NCBI GenBank assembly: GCA_017506175.1
Contig: JAFVNW010000022.1
Coordinates: 1 to 37,325 of the forward strand
DNA: 37,325 nucleotides
Source: Bacteroidales bacterium
Lineage (GTDB): Bacteria > Bacteroidota > Bacteroidia > Bacteroidales > WCHB1-69
Reading direction: 5' to 3'
Of this stretch, positions 25,768-32,690 are shown piece by piece. How positions within the stretch are numbered: position 1 is the stretch's first letter; every line of letters starts with the position of its first letter. The position numbers and the translations under genes were made by a program. Under the pieces are notes generated by a model. It did no database searches, had not been told where the DNA came from, and was given only the letters and a program-made list of their open reading frames with translations.

Positions 25768-27123
25768 TTAAACCTTGCCCTCCGACCTCTCCCACATCGA
25801 GCGCTCGCAGGTGTAGGTGGTCATCCGCAGGAGGTCGGGAACGCTGTAGTGCAGGTGCGTGCAGAGGGCATGAACGAGATAGCAGACGCAGATATGCTGG
25901 AACTGCGGGATGCTCAGCGGTCCCACCGCCCATGTATGGCCGTCATCGAGCTTGTTGGAGTCGCCGTTGTGGATCGTGTGCGCGTTCATCCGCGAAAGTG
26001 ATGACACCGCCCACAGCATCTCGTTCCAATGCGATCCGTAGAACGCATCCTCCTCCATCGGGAAGAGCTTCGGGCCTTTATAGTCGTGACAGTAGTTGAT
26101 TTCCCCTCTCAAGTGGAAACGGTTCGCGCTGTGCTCGCCGATGTCGGGAAGCAAGTCCAGCTGCCGCTGAAGTTGTTGCTGTTCTTCGTAAAAGCGGTTC
26201 GTCATCTTCAGCAGCGCCTCGTTCACATGCTCAAAGCGGCGCACTTCGGCCTCGGTGCAGTGCAACGCGAACATCCGGTTGAGGATGCAGGCGCGCTCGT
26301 CCAACAGCCGGTCAAGCAGTTCCTCCGTGCGCGAGTCCCAGTCCAAATTACCATCGAACGGCTTGGCCATGCGCAGGATTTCCTTTTCGGTGGCAGCAAG
26401 CATTTTGCGGAGCGTGTCCATGTCCGATATTTCCTGTATGTTGTCGCTCATTTTACTTGAAATGTCCCACATCAGACAACTCAACTGCAGGTCGGGGACG
26501 CTGTTTGGGCTGCACTCGGTGGCGAGCACCTCCATCAGGTCCCGTTTGCCGCCGACAATATGGTAGTATTCGTCGCGGTGGAGCAGGCGCACGTCATCCA
26601 CCCATTCTCCGATACGCTCCCAATCGTGCACGTCGTGCAGGGTGGGACGGTAGTCGTCGTGCATCAATACCGTGCGCAATAGTTGCGTGAGCGCGATGAC
26701 TGCCACATGGAGTTCTCCGGCCATGTTTTTCAACTCTTGGATGATGTTGTCGATTTCGTCTTCGCGGTTCGGGAGCGGCTGCGAGGAGCTTACCAGCTGC
26801 AGGTAGTCGATGATGACCCAGCGGATGTCGTATGTCTCGCGCAGTTGGCGCACTTTCTCCCGGATAGAATCCACCGTCAATGTTGCCGTATCGTCAAGGT
26901 GGATCCATTCGGGGCATTTCCCGGCTGCGTGGCGTAGCAGCAGCTGGTCGCGTTTCATTTCGAGGGAGAAATAGGCGGTGGGCAGCTGGGCTTCCGTTGC
27001 AAGTTGGAAGGCGAGAGTGGTTTTGCCCATGCCGGGGCGTCCGCCGATGAGGTTGAGCGTGCCGGGCCGGTAGATACTGGCCAGCCGTTTCAGCACTTGT
27101 TCTTCTTGTTTGTCGTTTTTCAT
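25768..27123 (-). CDS. DnaB-type ATPase domain fused to an unknown C-terminal domain
   Basis: This 451-aa protein starts directly with a RecA/DnaB helicase C-terminal domain. Walker A is GGRPGMGKTT near 27-36, the LEM block is YFSLEMKRDQLLLR, Walker B is WVIIDYLQLV with D106, and the LTQLLR and RPTLHDVHDWERIGEWVDDV segments correspond to the SQLxR and RPxLSDLRESGxIEQDAD motifs of DnaB, though the second is diverged. The DnaB N-terminal primase-binding domain is absent. From about residue 230 the rest (coiled-coil-like EEQQQLQRQLDLLPD, several His/Trp/Cys) has no family I know. Length differs from replicative DnaB (about 450-500 with N-domain). It neighbours an exonuclease and a PLD nuclease in an accessory region. 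Confidence 0.82.
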   Translation of the reverse strand: MKNDKQEEQVLKRLASIYRPGTLNLIGGRPGMGKTTLAFQLATEAQLPTAYFSLEMKRDQLLLRHAAGKCPEWIHLDDTATLTVDSIREKVRQLRETYDIRWVIIDYLQLVSSSQPLPNREDEIDNIIQELKNMAGELHVAVIALTQLLRTVLMHDDYRPTLHDVHDWERIGEWVDDVRLLHRDEYYHIVGGKRDLMEVLATECSPNSVPDLQLSCLMWDISSKMSDNIQEISDMDTLRKMLAATEKEILRMAKPFDGNLDWDSRTEELLDRLLDERACILNRMFALHCTEAEVRRFEHVNEALLKMTNRFYEEQQQLQRQLDLLPDIGEHSANRFHLRGEINYCHDYKGPKLFPMEEDAFYGSHWNEMLWAVSSLSRMNAHTIHNGDSNKLDDGHTWAVGPLSIPQFQHICVCYLVHALCTHLHYSVPDLLRMTTYTCERSMWERSEGKV

Positions 27124-27139
27124 AATCGTAATTTTTGTG

Positions 27140-27147
27140 CAAAAATA
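27140..27147 (-). promoter_or_regulatory. -7 box of the DnaB-like gene
   Basis: The minus strand reads TATTTTTG 16 nt before the ATG at 27123. No -33 element at the usual distance. Confidence 0.4.
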
Positions 27148-27228
27148 GTGCCTGCCCGCATTTTATGATGGGGTCTGCTATTAGCAGCCACGGGGGCAAA
27201 GATAGTGTAGGGGGATGATTGGGATATC

Positions 27229-27256
27229 GTAGAGACGTGCCATGGCGCGTCTCTAC
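27229..27256. repeat. Palindrome copy A (arms GTAGAGACG / CGTCTCTAC)
   Basis: This 28-bp palindrome has arms GTAGAGACG and CGTCTCTAC and the core TGCCATGGCG. The stop codon of the exonuclease (TAG, minus, 27255-27253) lies inside its arm. The same arms recur at 27853, 30003, 35166 and 36797. Confidence 0.85.
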
Positions 27257-27747
27257 AAAATCATCATGGCGATCCTTGCGCAGGCCTCGGCATCGGCGAG
27301 GGCGTGGTGATGGTTCTCGAGGGGGTAACCGCAGGCGGCCGACACGGTGTGCAGCTGGTGATTCGGCAGTTGCTGTCCGAAATGGCGGCGAGAGGCGCGG
27401 CAGGTGCAAAAGAACTGGTAATCAGGATAATCCATCTGATAGGTTTGGAAAACGGATTTGAGGCAGCCCTCGTCAAAAGGACTGTTGTGGGCCACCAGGG
27501 GCAGTCCGGCGATGCGGGGTGCTATTTGTCGCCACACGTCTGGGAAGAGCGGGGCGGTGTCGGTGTCTTCATGACCCAAGCCGTGTACCTCCTGACAGAA
27601 CCACGCATAGTAGTTGGGAGTGGGGCGGATGAGGCTGTAGAAGGTGTCGGTGATGAGGCCGCCGCGCACCACCACCACGCCCACGCTGCACACACTGCTG
27701 CGCTGTCCGTTGGCGGTCTCGAAATCGATGGCGGCAAAGTCGTTCAT
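27253..27747 (-). CDS. DEDDh 3'-5' exonuclease (DnaQ/RNase T fold)
   Basis: This 164-aa single-domain exonuclease has all five catalytic residues visible: D8 and E10 in AAIDFETANG, D92 in AHNSPFDEGCL, and H147 and D152 in HHALADAEACARIA. Such enzymes resemble the DNA polymerase III epsilon subunit and are Mg-dependent. It probably acts on DNA, but substrate cannot be read. It lies between the DnaB-like gene (start 129 nt further on) and the PLD gene; palindromes A and B bracket it exactly, with copy A overlapping its stop codon. Confidence 0.9.
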   Translation of the reverse strand: MNDFAAIDFETANGQRSSVCSVGVVVVRGGLITDTFYSLIRPTPNYYAWFCQEVHGLGHEDTDTAPLFPDVWRQIAPRIAGLPLVAHNSPFDEGCLKSVFQTYQMDYPDYQFFCTCRASRRHFGQQLPNHQLHTVSAACGYPLENHHHALADAEACARIAMMIL

Positions 27748-27788
27748 ATCAGAGGGTTACATTTTCCGAAGGGTTCGGAACCCGCCGG

Positions 27789-27821
27789 CAAAAATACGAT
27801 AATTTTACGGGTGCAAAGATA
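27789..27821 (-). promoter_or_regulatory. Two -7 boxes upstream of the exonuclease gene
   Basis: The minus strand has TATTTTTG (27789-27796) and TATCTTTG (27814-27821) upstream of the ATG at 27747. The second box is the inner end of the conserved module attached to palindrome copy B. Confidence 0.45.
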
Positions 27822-27852
27822 GGATGTAGGTATGAAAATGGGGGGCATAATG

Positions 27853-27880
27853 GTAGAGACGCGCCATGGCACGTCTCTAC
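27853..27880. repeat. Palindrome copy B with attached promoter-like segment
   Basis: Arms GTAGAGACG/CGTCTCTAC with core CGCCATGGCA. On its left a 39-nt segment (27814-27852, containing GGTATGAAAATG and GGCATAATG) leads to a TAnnTTTG box. The copy starts 20 nt after the stop of the PLD gene. Confidence 0.85.
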
Positions 27881-27899
27881 AGTCGCATGGCCACTTCTT

Positions 27900-28415
27900 T
27901 CACGCTATCGGGTCGGCGCAGAACTGGCGGCGTTTACAGGTTTTGCAGTGCAGTCCCATCCACACGCTGTCGAACTGCTGGATGGCCTGCGACACGAGGG
28001 CGGGGTCGTCGGTGAGGATGCCCGCCTCGAAATTGCGGGTGTTCTCGCCCTTCATGCCGATGCCCGCGCCGGTGAGGTTGGCGCTGCCGATATAGGCCTC
28101 CTGGCAGTCGAACACCAGCAGTTTGAAGTGGACGCGTGGACAGAGCGCCCGTTCCATCCCCTCGATGAGCGACGGGTATTGGTCGAAATCCTCGCGGAAG
28201 GCGGGTCCGGGTTCCTTGGCGTGGATGAGGCGCACCTCCACGCCTTTGCGCACCAACTGAGCCAGCACCGCGAGGAACGGCTTCGTGCCGGTACCCACCT
28301 TCACGTAGAGGTCTTTGATGTCGGCAGTACCAATCCACAGCGACTTCCTGACGGAGGCCACGCGGAAGAGGACGAGGTTGTAGTGGTCGGTATTGGCGAT
28401 GTAGGTGGTGGGCAT
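27900..28415 (-). CDS. Phospholipase D-family nuclease-like protein with C-terminal Cys cluster
   Basis: This 171-aa protein has a single HKD motif: H96-x-K98-x4-D103 in RVHFKLLVFD, followed by YIGSANLTGAGIG (G110, S111, N113) and a trailing Glu (E130). Single-HKD members act as dimers and are usually nucleases (Nuc, BfiI type). The C-terminus carries HCKTCKRRQFC (C157-x2-C160-x5-C166), a possible metal-binding tail. The start lies 13 nt after the stop of the DUF4143 gene, without a promoter of its own. A truncated copy of its first 95 nt is found at 29812-29906. Confidence 0.88.
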   Translation of the reverse strand: MPTTYIANTDHYNLVLFRVASVRKSLWIGTADIKDLYVKVGTGTKPFLAVLAQLVRKGVEVRLIHAKEPGPAFREDFDQYPSLIEGMERALCPRVHFKLLVFDCQEAYIGSANLTGAGIGMKGENTRNFEAGILTDDPALVSQAIQQFDSVWMGLHCKTCKRRQFCADPIA

Positions 28416-28428
28416 AAGGGAGCGTGTT

Positions 28429-29679
28429 TTACTTGTCTATGACAGTTTCATCTGTAAGAAAATCAAGCAGGCTGAGATTGAGAAAGCCGTTGTCGTCGTA
28501 ATATGGAAGAACGGGTTCTTTTTGTACAAGAATTTTTCTGAAGGAGTCATTAATGTGCCGTAAGGACTTGATTTCCTTTTGGCGCTTTTCTTCATCATAC
28601 AAAGCGTATGCGGATTGTATGTAGTATCGTTGACTGCCTCTGTTGCACACAAAATCAACTTCAAATTGTTTTCTTTTCGATTTCCCGTCTTCCTTGCAGT
28701 TCACTTCCACCATTCCTACATCCACCGACATCCCCCTCATCCTAAGTTCGTTATAAATTACATTCTCCATAATGTGTCCGTAGTCGTTCTGCCGGAAGTT
28801 CAGTCGGGCATTGCGTAGACCGACATCCACAAAATAGTACTTCATGGGCGTGCCGATATAGTGTCTGCCCCTCACATCATACCGTTGGGCTTTTTCTATG
28901 AGAAATGCATCTTGCATATATTGCAGGTATGAGGCCACGGTATCGCGTGCTATGTGCATCTTTTTTTCAGAAATAAAGGTGTTGGTCAATGTCAGTGGAT
29001 TGGTCAGAGTGCCGATGGTGGAGGCCACCACATTCATCAGTTCCTCCATTTCCTCATTGCCGCGCAGGTTATAGCGTGAAATGATGTCTTGGAAATAGGT
29101 TTGAGAGAACAGAGCTTGCAGATAGGTGGCTTTGCGATTTTCACTGCCGATCGACAGCAGTCCCGGCATACCACCATAAACTTGGTAATTGTTCCAAGCG
29201 TCGGATTCAGTGCCGTCGAACACTGACAAAAATTCAGAAAACGAGAGGGGGTACACCCTCACCTCATCGCCTCTGCCACGGAATTCGGTGATAATGTCTG
29301 AGGAAAGAAATTTTGAATTGGAACCAGTGACGTAAGTGTCTGCATTGGGGATATGGAGGAAACCGTTCAGCAGGTACTCAAAATTCGGCACAAGTTGGAT
29401 TTCATCAAGAAGTATGTAGTAGATGTCCTTGTCCACAATTCTGGCTCTGACATATTGGTTCAGGTTGTCCGGGTTAAGATATTCTCTGTTTTGGTAATCG
29501 TCCAAAGCGAAGGAGATGATATGGTCTTCTTGCACTCCCAGTTCCATCAGTTTCCGTTTGAACAGATTGAAAAGCAGATAGGATTTGCCGCATCTGCGCA
29601 CACCTGTAACGATCTTTATCAGGCCGTTGTTCCTGCGTTCCAGTAAGGAAGAAATGTACCGTTCTCTTTTAGCCTCCAT
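28429..29679 (-). CDS. AAA ATP-binding protein with DUF4143 domain (second copy)
   Basis: This 416-aa protein has Walker A GVRRCGKS at 26-33, Walker B YILLDEIQLVPNF and sensor VTGSNSKFLS. The DUF4143 half contains MKYYFVDVGLRNARLNF, IMENVIYNELRMRG and the nuclease-like FEVDFVCNRG. It is a divergent paralog of the gene at 7611-8855 (same architecture, low identity by eye). The ATG at 29679 is preferred, 46 nt after a TATTTTTG box (29725-29732). The gene is bracketed by the intact PLD gene and a PLD 5' fragment, suggesting it was inserted there. Confidence 0.9.
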   Translation of the reverse strand: MEAKRERYISSLLERRNNGLIKIVTGVRRCGKSYLLFNLFKRKLMELGVQEDHIISFALDDYQNREYLNPDNLNQYVRARIVDKDIYYILLDEIQLVPNFEYLLNGFLHIPNADTYVTGSNSKFLSSDIITEFRGRGDEVRVYPLSFSEFLSVFDGTESDAWNNYQVYGGMPGLLSIGSENRKATYLQALFSQTYFQDIISRYNLRGNEEMEELMNVVASTIGTLTNPLTLTNTFISEKKMHIARDTVASYLQYMQDAFLIEKAQRYDVRGRHYIGTPMKYYFVDVGLRNARLNFRQNDYGHIMENVIYNELRMRGMSVDVGMVEVNCKEDGKSKRKQFEVDFVCNRGSQRYYIQSAYALYDEEKRQKEIKSLRHINDSFRKILVQKEPVLPYYDDNGFLNLSLLDFLTDETVIDK

Positions 29680-29724
29680 TATTCTATTCGTTTTTTTTGC
29701 GTAAATACGCATTTTTTACGACTG

Positions 29725-29732
29725 CAAAAATA
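29725..29732 (-). promoter_or_regulatory. -7 box of the second DUF4143 gene
   Basis: The minus strand reads TATTTTTG. It lies between the PLD remnant and the DUF4143 gene, so it belongs to the inserted unit or formed at the junction. Confidence 0.4.
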
Positions 29733-29906
29733 CACTTATTTTCGATTTAACACAAAGCTTAAATGAATATCTGTGTTTTTTATAAATATGTTGGTTGACA
29801 ACTCTTTACTGTCGGCGGTGCCCATCCACAGCGACTTCTTGACGGAGGCCACGCGGGAGAGCACGAGGTTGTAGTGGTCGGTATTGGCAATATAGGTGGT
29901 GGGCAT
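29733..29906 (-). pseudogene. 5' fragment of a PLD-family gene
   Basis: Positions 29812-29906 match 28321-28415, the beginning of the intact PLD gene, with 8 mismatches in 95 nt. The translation opens MPTTYIANTDHYNLVLSRVA, as the intact protein does apart from one residue. After TADSKELSTN the similarity ends and an unrelated AT-rich tail runs to a stop at 29733, giving 57 codons. All catalytic motifs are missing. A TATCTTTG box at 29935-29942 and the palindrome module lie directly upstream, so this fragment kept a promoter while the intact gene did not. Confidence 0.8.
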
Positions 29907-29970
29907 GATCCGGATGTTGGTGAAAAATCAGCGGCAAAGATAACACATTTGTATGAAAATGGGTGGCATG

Positions 29971-30030
29971 GTAGAGACGCGCCGCGTGCGTCCGTGAAAC
30001 CTGTAGAGACGCGCCATGGCACGTCTCTAC
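29971..30030. repeat. Palindrome copy C: one partial and one full unit
   Basis: A full unit lies at 30003-30030 (core CGCCATGGCA). A partial one begins GTAGAGACGCGCC at 29971. The attached left segment (29935-29970, GTATGAAAATGGGTGGCATG) resembles those of copies B, D and E but is 3 nt shorter. Confidence 0.8.
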
Positions 30031-30033
30031 CAT

Positions 30034-30065
30034 GGCATGCCACACGTAGCATGTCGGAGAGAGGC
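30034..30065. repeat. Second repeat family, copy 1 (GGCATGCCAC-CGTAGCATGTCGGAGA)
   Basis: The segment GGCATGCCACACGTAGCATG followed by TCGGAGA recurs almost unchanged at 35278-35309. Here its right arm has decayed, so the GCATGTC-GGA-GACATGC hairpin is incomplete. Confidence 0.65.
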
Positions 30066-30134
30066 GATTTTCTTGCTTCGGGCCAGATGTCAGCGTCATG
30101 GAGAGGGGGTGGGGAGCATGCAAGTGCTGTGGAA

Positions 30135-32678
30135 CTATATTTCACCGAGTTCTTTCAACAACTCCTTAAATACTTTCATAGCATCTTTGCACGAGTAATG
30201 TTGAGAATAATACCTATGGTCTTCTTTCTTAAATTCAAAACAATGTTTTTTAGCGATGTCTTTTAATTCTTCAAAGGTAGCAAGATATGTTTTCTCAGAT
30301 TCTTCAAATTCATTCGGTCTAAAGAATAATCTAAATCTATACTGGTCTGCTTTTCCTCTTTCATAAAATAAGTCAATAGCTACAACTCTTTTGGAATTAC
30401 AAGTATGATTAATATACATACATGTGTCTCTTTCTTTAAAGAATTTTGGAGAAGACCATTGGGTATAATCATTTGGATTTTTATCTCTATCGGATAAAAC
30501 ATCTTGCCAAAAAGCATAAGAACGCAATTCACTCTTGCTCTTATCTCTGTTTTGCGTCCTATGTAATAATACTATGTTATATTCATTTTCCCAACAACAC
30601 ATAGATTCTTTCATCTCAGACCATATAGATGGGTATTTTATGAAAAAATACCGCCAATCTTCAATATTATTGGTGTTATTTATGATAGATAATAGTTTGC
30701 AGTTAATTCTACGAGTATATTCCTCGGAATAGTGTGATAGATCCAATTTATCTGATAAAAAGTCCTTATATAGATAGTCCACAAGAGACTTCACACATTG
30801 GTTATGCGATTGTCCCTCACATTCTTCTGAATCATTAAGGAATTTATGCCACAAGCTCCTATCATTCATAAACTTCCATTTTTCTCCATACCAAAAGCCA
30901 AAGCCGTAATGCGTTGTAAAACACATCAAGCTGCGTTGCAAATAATAATCTGGAATAGTATTACGGGGGCCTGTTCCTCCAAATAATAGATGGAATAGAG
31001 TTGAATATTCCTTAAATATTTGTTTGTTCTTCTTTTCAGGCAAAAAGTTGAATATAAAATTTATAGTACCCTTACAAAAAGCAATACTTTCAAGTTCGTT
31101 GAATACTTCCACCCACTCATTGTCTTCAACAATCCATTGTGCCTTCCTGATTTCCTCTTCGACTTGACTTTCGATGAATCCAGAAACTGTTTTTTTTATT
31201 ATATCTTCGGTTAATAATAATTTATATATATTTTTTTCTCTGCATAATGCAGAAAGAAGTTGAATGGATTTCAAGACTTTACTGATGTTATCTTTCCTAA
31301 TGTCCGTTCCCAATATCAAGTTCCTCATCACACGCATCCAGTCAAAGAAAGACGTTGCGGACTCGGACTCTTCCTTTGCAGAATTTACTAAAGCATACAA
31401 TAGTGGCAATGTCTTGTTATAAGTGGCCTCTTTGAATGCTATCTGATATAAGACAGAACTTTTGTTATCGAAATCTAATGATTTTACAAAATTTTCGCGA
31501 ATACCATTTATTTTTCCACTTATAGACGTCAAAGTATCTAAACTCTCACTGATAAATTTGAAGACTTCCTTATTTCCAAAAATATTGATTTTCTCTATCC
31601 AATAAAGTGGAATCATTTTATCTCCTTTTTGAAGCAAAGAAAATGTTCTTTCTCTTAAATGTTCCGCATTCGCATTTTCGGGCAGTTTGTCTTCCTCGTG
31701 CCTCCATTCGTTTAGAAAAGCAATATAACCTGACTTCACGTCTTCTTGGGACTCGCCTTCATTTGCACGAAACGATTCTAGAAAACAAGAGTTATTATCA
31801 TCTTGAATCCAATGTAGCAACAACATGCTGTACAAATAACGCAACCTCTCATCATCAATTTCTTCGGGTTTTTCTTTATTTTTATTTCTATTGTCCCAAA
31901 ACAAATCTGTCCAAGCATTATCCATCTTGCTTTGCCATTGTTTGGTAAATTCATTTTCTTTACCGAATAGCGTTTGCACTTGCTTGTCCATCCACGATTT
32001 CAAATTTTCGAAATATGACAATGGCCGACCCCGACCATTCATTTTAACGTATATATCGTCATTAAGCCCCTTTGTTTCATCATAACGACCATTTTCCAAT
32101 TTTTTAAAATCAAAACCAATATTATCCTCATGCACATTCCCTATGGCTTTCCCACGAAGTTTGTCATCAATCAACTGCAATGTTTTAAGCATATTCTCGA
32201 CCGTTGTATCCTGTTGCCATCCAAAAACGAACCAATCCGAATCAACAATCTTCTCTTTCAAATTTTGCTTTTGGGAAGAATCTGATTCTTTTTCTTGTTT
32301 TTTCTCTTTTAGAAAATCCCCCAACTTTTCAGGTAATTTTTCACAAAAATTATGAGCGAACTCTCTTGACTCAAATTGAAGTCCTACTTTGAAATCTTTC
32401 TGTAGTCTTGCATAAATATATAAATGCAGTAACCAGAGTGTTATAAGTCGTTGTTGTCCATCGATAGGAACGAATTTGGTTTCATGATCGTAACCATAAA
32501 TGTAGTTCAGGTTCACTTTTTTGTCTGTCGTGCTCAATGCCGAAATGAGTTCGTCAAGCAGTGGACTTATCACATCTAATCTTCCGCCCTGCACATAGTC
32601 GCGTTGAAGCAGAGGAATCATGATGTTTTTATGGTAGTCAATAAACTCCGATTTAAAAGTTTTCAATTGCTTTCCCAT
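30135..32678 (-). CDS. Large DUF262-domain protein (847 aa), second gene of a DUF262 pair
   Basis: The N-terminal DUF262 (ParB/Srx-like) domain is clear: IPLLQRDYVQGG at 21-32 and VPIDGQQRLITLWLL at 70-84, where DGQQR is the family's nucleotide-binding motif. From about residue 150 to the end (some 700 aa) no known domain is seen. There is a helical Trp/Asn-rich body with blocks such as VLLHRTQNRDKSKSELRSYA and WSSPKFFKERDT, and a helical C-terminus. No DUF1524 or HNH motif was found, unlike its partner. The gene starts 12 nt after the stop of the first DUF262 gene. Composition is much more AT-rich than the flanking genes, suggesting transfer. DUF262 proteins occur in modification-dependent restriction (GmrSD) and other defence loci; function here is inferred. 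Confidence 0.85.
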   Translation of the reverse strand: MGKQLKTFKSEFIDYHKNIMIPLLQRDYVQGGRLDVISPLLDELISALSTTDKKVNLNYIYGYDHETKFVPIDGQQRLITLWLLHLYIYARLQKDFKVGLQFESREFAHNFCEKLPEKLGDFLKEKKQEKESDSSQKQNLKEKIVDSDWFVFGWQQDTTVENMLKTLQLIDDKLRGKAIGNVHEDNIGFDFKKLENGRYDETKGLNDDIYVKMNGRGRPLSYFENLKSWMDKQVQTLFGKENEFTKQWQSKMDNAWTDLFWDNRNKNKEKPEEIDDERLRYLYSMLLLHWIQDDNNSCFLESFRANEGESQEDVKSGYIAFLNEWRHEEDKLPENANAEHLRERTFSLLQKGDKMIPLYWIEKINIFGNKEVFKFISESLDTLTSISGKINGIRENFVKSLDFDNKSSVLYQIAFKEATYNKTLPLLYALVNSAKEESESATSFFDWMRVMRNLILGTDIRKDNISKVLKSIQLLSALCREKNIYKLLLTEDIIKKTVSGFIESQVEEEIRKAQWIVEDNEWVEVFNELESIAFCKGTINFIFNFLPEKKNKQIFKEYSTLFHLLFGGTGPRNTIPDYYLQRSLMCFTTHYGFGFWYGEKWKFMNDRSLWHKFLNDSEECEGQSHNQCVKSLVDYLYKDFLSDKLDLSHYSEEYTRRINCKLLSIINNTNNIEDWRYFFIKYPSIWSEMKESMCCWENEYNIVLLHRTQNRDKSKSELRSYAFWQDVLSDRDKNPNDYTQWSSPKFFKERDTCMYINHTCNSKRVVAIDLFYERGKADQYRFRLFFRPNEFEESEKTYLATFEELKDIAKKHCFEFKKEDHRYYSQHYSCKDAMKVFKELLKELGEI

Positions 32679-32690
32679 TGCTCTATCTCC

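Noticed and set aside
26894-27409. 171-codon minus-strand frame
   Set aside because: It spans the end of the exonuclease, the palindrome and the start of the DnaB-like gene in a third frame; its Arg/Pro-rich translation is an artefact.
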